Part shown: positions 58,895 through 64,000 of the stretch, one piece after another
Layout of the letters: each line of letters starts with the position of its first letter
How positions within the stretch are numbered: the first letter of the stretch is position 1
Assembly: GCF_902459465.1 (NCBI RefSeq)
Contig: NC_047071.1
Coordinates: forward strand, 10,060,002 to 10,124,001
Length of the DNA stretch: 64,000 bases
Source of the DNA: Asterias rubens
Lineage: Eukaryota; Echinodermata; Asteroidea; Forcipulatida; Asteriidae
Direction: 5' to 3'
Program-made: the position numbers and the translations under genes
The notes under the pieces: model-generated
Told to the model about the DNA's origin: nothing
The model's database searches: none
The model's input: only the letters and a program-made list of their open reading frames with translations

Positions 58895-61800
58895 TCAGTC
58901 TTTGATGATTTCCTGTTCGTACTTGGCAAGGGTTTCCGTGAAGAGTCCTTCGTCCACTCGGTGCTTCATGAGAAATTCTCCGTTGAAATGGAAGACGGGA
59001 ATATCGTAGCGATACTTGGAGAAATAGTCTCTGTTTTCTGGCTTGTCGATGTAGACTTCCTCTAAAACAAACTGGGGGAAATAAAGATAGAAATAGAGAG
59101 AGGGGGTTGAGACTATATCCCCCAAAACATATTGCAGTCCATTGGCTGAATCACATTGGAGTAAACAGCCGGGGGTATTTTTATCTAAAAATAAATTCTA
59201 AGTACCAGTCATTAAAAAGAAGGGGAAAACTTAAAAGTTTACTGATCAAAACAACAGTTAAAACTTCAAAACAGTTAACAAATTTACCTTTTTGAAAACA
59301 TTGATTAAAGTTCTAACATTTAACATTAACTTTACATAAGGAACATTAGAAATGTTTACATCATTAAGAAGCAAAAACACATTGAATACAGCTCTAGAGT
59401 CCAAAACTTGAAACATAGAATTAGGAAGAAACTAATCACTTTGGAAAAGTTGACACATCTTAGAAAACATAACCACATTTTTTGTTAAAGTATGGCATAC
59501 ATGTGTATCATACTTTTAAAAAATAAGTAAAATCTGCAAAATTCAATTTCAACTTACCAATAGATTCTCTCACAAATTCATCCTTTGTTCTCAAACTGTC
59601 AAAGCGTTTCTGACATATCCTCACAAACGGACTGAACATAACATGTTTTGATGTGCTCTCTTCGGATATGACTCAAAGGAAGTAACATTGCCTACACTCT
59701 GTGTATTGAATGGACGGGGATTCCCCTCAGGTACATCATAACAACTCAGTGAACTGAATTATAATGTTTCCAATTCGGGATAGTTATAAATTCTGACTGT
59801 GATAGTAAAGCTATAACAATGTCTAAAGTAACTATTTGGATAATACCCATATTGGAATAACTAAGTTTCAAGTTGGGGGAGATCAATCTTATGATTGTGA
59901 TAGCAAATTCTATTTTTAATTTATTTTTATTTTGTATTAAATAATAATTTTTATTGGGATAACAAAGTTCAAATTTTGCTAGTTAGTTCATGATTGTGAT
60001 AGCAAGCGATATATTTGTATCTCTTTTAATAATACCCACATTGGGATAACTAAGCTCAAATCGGGAGAGTTATATCTCCTGTTATAGTAAAGCCAACCAA
60101 AAAACCACAGTATCTCTTTTGATAATACCTGCATTTGGGATTTAAGTTAAAATCCACATAGTTATTAACATCTCCTGACTGAAATACCACAACAGTTTCA
60201 GCAGTGTCTCTTTCCTGTCAGTGGTCATGACGACAAAGCATGTTTGAAATTAGAAATATACTCCGGAAAGTGGGCAGACTTAATAATTGGTATTCAAGTA
60301 TGACACATTTTGGAGAATGTTTTTTTTAAAAGGGATGGTGTACGTTTATATCGCAATAAAAACGTACTTGATTAGAATTATAGCAGCTTTCAATAACATA
60401 AAGCATTTTGAAAATTCACTTTGAAACAATGTGTTCATGGACAGTTTATCCCGAAAAGTGGAATCTGAGAAGCGTTACTGTTGGCAACGCTTCGCAATTG
60501 TGTATTCTAATACGAATTACTCTTTCTGCATGGACATGCTAGGCATAATCGCAAGACTTTCGGTAATATCTCAAAAAAGGCTACCACTTTTTAAACGAAA
60601 ATTTTCACAGGTAGTTTTTTTGGGGGGGTATTATGTCTATGATTTATATAGTATTAAAACAATCAAACGGTCACCCAAAACAACTTAGTTATACTTTCTC
60701 GTTATATAAATAGCAGCACATCAGACAGAACTTGGCATTGTATGGTATACTAGGCATAAGATTTGGACTCCTATCTATCTGGGAAAACTGATCCATTGAG
60801 AAATGGTTTTTACAGTAATGGCTTGTTGTCTGTTGAAAGGGGGTTTTAGATCACTCCCTTTTGAGGAAGAAATCTCAAGAAAGTGTTGGGGGTACATTCC
60901 CTGATTTTGAACACCCAATCTCATCATCAAAACACAGCTTTTGTGTAAAAGTTTTACTTTAAAGGGAAGGTACACCTTTGGTAGTTACTCAAGACAAATA
61001 CTAACTTAAAAACTGACTTAGTAAAGAGCACTTGAGAGCTGTTGATAGTATAAAACATTGTGGGAAACAACTCCCTCTGAAGTAACGTAGTTTTTGAGAA
61101 AGAGGTAATTTCTCACTAAAATAATAAAAGACTTCTACCTAAAAGTCTTTTATTCCTATCTGAGAAAGCACACAAATTCGTCAAACAAGGGTGTTTTTTC
61201 GTTCACCATTTTCTCGCAACTTCGATGACCGATTGAGCCCACATTTTCACAGGCTTGTCATTTTATGCTTATGATGGGAGACACCAAGTGAGAAGACTGG
61301 TCTTTGACAATTCCAAAACGTGTATCTTCCCTTTACCCGTATATTTGTAGACATCAAATACTTGTGTCTTGTTGTTACCATTGCAATGTCCCTTTAACGA
61401 ATGTGCTCATAGATGTCGTGTCGAGATAGAGACTTTGGAAATGATTAATTTCGTGAAAATCGACAAATAACAGATTCATCACGAAGGCGTGGGACGGGTT
61501 AAACCTGTCATTTGAAGGACTTCCTTCGAATGTAATGCCAGCTGATCATCATGTGGGTAGAAACACGTAGGCAGTGGTGAATGATTTTATGTCATGTCAA
61601 CGCATTTTAAATTCCTGATTAAGAACACATAGTACCTACATTGGGATAACTAAGTTCCTATTGGGTAGTTATACCTCCTGATTGAGATAGTATGGCCATT
61701 ATGCTCCCAACATATCCTTTTAAAACTAAGTTCCAAATGGGATAGTTAGGTCTATAAAGAACTTTTGATTGTGATTGTATATAAATAAATGAACCATTTT

Positions 61801-63570
61801 TGTATAGCGCATATCACAATCACAGAGAAGTCTCTGTGCGCTTTGAGATGAAAACACAAGAGAAATACAAGTTAATAGAGATTACAAAAGTAAGTAATTA
61901 CAAAAGCAAAATATAGCCACAACCATGACACATTCAATGGTGATAACACACTGAAAGTGACAAAGATAACCAAGCTCTAATTGAAATAGTTAAATGTATC
62001 TTCTGATTGTAATAGTAAACCCCTTTACTCTCATGAACAGTGTCCATTTTGATATTCACATTATGAACTAGTGAGTTCCAATTGGGATAGTTTTATCTCC
62101 TGAATTGTGAGAGTAAAGTATTACAACTCTCGATACTGTCTCTTTTGATACTACCCACATTGGGATAAGTAAGTTCAGATTGGGATGGTTATATCTCCTG
62201 ATTGTGATAGTAGAACTACAAAACTCGTATCAGTGTCTCTATTGATAATACCCACATTGGGATAACTAAGTTCCAATTGGGATACTTATATGTTATGATT
62301 GTGATAGTCAAGCTACAAAACTCACAACAGTGTCTCTATTGACAATACCCACATTGGGATAACTAAGATCCAAATGGGATAGTATATCATGATTTAGATA
62401 GGGGTGATAAACATAACAGTTTCAGCAGTGTCTCTTTCCTGTCAGTGGTCATGACAAAGCATGTTTGAAATTAAAAACAAACACTAACAAACAATAGGCA
62501 TAAATGACAAGTTCTGAATAGACAGGAAAGTGGGTAGATTTTGGTTATTACTAATTAAGACACGTGTTAGAGAATGCTATTTTAAGGGTGAACAAAAAGA
62601 GAAAATTGGTACGAACAAAATACCTAATCTGCTTGATGCCTAATCAGCCGAAACACATCTAGTGACAATTCACAATACAATACAATAATATCCAATACAT
62701 TGCAATACACCCAGCCGAAACACATCTAGTGACAATTCACAATACAATACAATACTATCCAATCCATTGCAACACACCACAATAAACAAGAAACACAATG
62801 CAATAAAAAAAAACAATACAATACAATACAACACAATACAAAACAACAATACAATACAATACAATACAATACAAAAACGTTTAAAGAGCGCTCTTATTCA
62901 TCAAAGATTGTTTACATAGTGCTGAACAGATTGAATATTTTAGTCATTTAAAATAATTGTATAAATTAATGGTATTTAAAAAGAAATTTGCATGAAATAT
63001 TGGAGGCGCTCAATAAGGCACTTTTTCTAAACAAAGGCAATTTCAAAGTCACATGGTTTCTTGTATACAAATACAAATGCAACTATCATAACAGATGATC
63101 TAATTGGGCCCCCAACCAACTGCCCCTACCAAAAATAAACTGTCTGAATATGAAAAGAGGGCTGAATAATTTACCAGGGGAAGCCCATTTAGAGTTTTTT
63201 TTTTTTCTCGCACTCATTTGATTGCTGTGGCGATTTTGTAGGTGGGGCCAGCGACCAGGAACTGGGCCTACTCCCACCACAAAATGAACACATTCGGATG
63301 GGGCTACTTCATCCAAACATTTTCCACAGCAAAATATTTAGACGGTGCAAGTACACTTTTTTTTGTGCACACTGAATGCTAGTAATATTATGAATAGCAA
63401 ATGGTGATTCCTTACTGGCTCTAAAGCTACATTTTGTGCAACTAACTTTATGGTATAATGGGAAACATGGTTCATTTTCTGGGGTTGATACAAATTTAAA
63501 AACTTGTACTTACTTGGTTTTGATACTTCTTCAATACATCTTTAGCATCATCACACAGTGAGCAGTTGTC
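58895..63570 (-). CDS. Glutaredoxin-like protein, C5orf63 family (last two exons)
   Basis: Exon 63570-63514 (57 bases, phase 0 at both ends) reads DNCSLCDDAKDVLKKYQNQ, with a CxxC thioredoxin-fold active site, here CSLC. After a 4.4-kb intron, exon 59071-58895 reads FVLEEVYIDKPENRDYFSKY, then DIPVFHFNGEFLMKHRVDEG, and stops at 58895. The cis-Pro strand (IPVF) and the FLMKHRV loop match the small C5orf63/YDR286C-type glutaredoxin-like proteins, about 110-140 residues in total. Both splice borders are strong (CAA|GTAAGT; CCCCCAG|TTT). The N-terminal exon with the first beta strand was not found in 63571-64000 and presumably lies to the right. The biochemical role is poorly known; a redox function is inferred from the fold. 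Confidence 0.88.
59760..60345. repeat. Satellite-like array 1, ~90-bp diverged units
   Basis: Units contain AATACCCACATTGGGATAAC and TCTCCTGATTGTGATAGTA-type blocks, diverged. It ends with TTTCAGCAGTGTCTCTTTCC and GTCAGTGGTCATGACGAC, which also close array 2. Confidence 0.7.
60959..61335 (-). repeat. R1 repeat, divergent full-length copy
   Basis: Starts TTTAAAGGGAAGGTACACCT and ends AACGTGTATCTTCCCTTTA. It carries a variant central hairpin (AAAAGACTTCTACC / AAAAGTCTTTTATTCC). Confidence 0.8.
61625..62590. repeat. Satellite-like array 2, ~90-bp units
   Basis: Units such as TTGATAATACCCACATTGGG recur at about 62158, 62244 and 62340. The array contains an inserted tail-like segment (about 61765-61915) with GCGCATATCACAATCACAG. 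Its right end copies the end of array 1, including GGAAAGTGGG beyond it. Confidence 0.75.
62647..62880. repeat. 67-bp direct repeat followed by (ACAAT)n
   Basis: GCCGAAACACATCTAGTGAC occurs at 62647 and 62714. An ACAAT-rich microsatellite continues to about 62875. Confidence 0.9.
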
Positions 63571-64000
63571 CTGTTTTGATATGACAGAAAAAAAAGTTAA
63601 GTATAGTTGGCTTATGGTGGATGCACCAGTTTGGTGTTAAAATATTTGCCTTTAGAAGAGCTAAGGTAAATGGAGTTCTGCAATTCACTCATTTTCCAAT
63701 AGATGTAAGCTAGTCTTAAAAAAAGTGGTGGGGGGAAAGTCTCTAAACTCATCTTCAAATAGTGTAAAAAAAATGTCAATTTATTTGATACTCATTCAGA
63801 GTAAAATTTGAAAAAGTTGTACATATGCATATCATTGGATAACAAATACAAGTACTTGTAGGTGTAACATGCAATCAACTTTGTTTTGCAAAGAAAGGAA
63901 AATGCCAACCATGCACACACAACTTTGTACAGTGGTTGTTAATTTTTATAAGGCCAGCGATATCACCAAGGCCAGTGGTATCAGTGCCACTTGGCCAGTA
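63571..64000. other. Right edge, no gene seen
   Basis: AT-rich intronic sequence of the glutaredoxin-like gene. GGCCAGCGATATCA and GGCCAGTGGTATCA form a short direct repeat at 63952-63981. Confidence 0.4.

Noticed and set aside
58745-59065. Plus-strand open frame of 106 codons.
   Set aside because: It is antisense to the last exon of the glutaredoxin-like gene, which has clear family motifs and splice sites.
59558-59631. Exon-like segment on the minus strand in the glutaredoxin-like gene (ends ATTG|GTAAGT).
   Set aside because: Both known exons meet at phase 0, and this segment has a stop in that phase, so it cannot be inserted; no domain was recognised.

Overview
The window is eukaryotic DNA, AT-rich, with small coding exons separated by large repeat-filled introns. 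GT/AG exon boundaries, the gene families present and the dense short foldback (MITE-like) repeats suggest a marine invertebrate deuterostome. An echinoderm is my best guess; that is inference, and no sequence here proves the taxon.

Four protein genes can be reconstructed. (1) Minus strand, 4021 down to 957: the first four exons of an FAD-dependent oxidoreductase of the DAO/sarcosine-oxidase type; its C-terminal exons lie beyond the left edge. (2) Plus strand, exons 28672-36499 with a possible first exon at 8560: a class A (rhodopsin-type) G-protein-coupled receptor. Its last exon, carrying TM5-TM7 and the cytoplasmic tail, is present twice (31204-31838 and 35859-36499) with the same splice phase, so the locus could make two receptors with different ligand-facing surfaces. 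(3) Plus strand, 40093-52459: a complete 11-exon SLC39 (ZIP) metal transporter of the LIV-1 subfamily. All junction phases agree and give 585 codons plus stop. (4) Minus strand, 63570 down to 58895: the last two exons of a small glutaredoxin-like protein resembling C5orf63, with the start beyond the right edge or unseen. One further coding-like last exon (11041 down to 10776, minus) is unassigned, and a retroelement RNase H fragment sits at 57886-58611.

Layout: 1-4021 oxidoreductase; 4022-8559 intergenic with dispersed repeats and a 46-bp tandem repeat; 8560-28671 possible 20-kb first intron of the receptor, packed with repeats (a 98-bp tandem array, a GA microsatellite, a recent ~995-bp tandem duplication, an interrupted minisatellite); 28672-36499 receptor; 36500-40092 spacer; 40093-52459 transporter; 52460-57885 spacer with a LINE remnant and a long TTA array; 57886-63570 retroelement fragment and glutaredoxin-like gene, whose intron holds two related satellite arrays; 63571-64000 nothing recognised.

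The most abundant sequence is a ~370-410-bp foldback repeat, called R1 here, with ends reading AAAGGCAGTGGACACTATTG and a central hairpin. At least 25 copies or pieces are present on both strands, and several carry nested insertions. The genes show no obvious functional linkage; they look like independent neighbours. All exon models are read by eye from splice signals, reading frame and family resemblance, with no transcript evidence.
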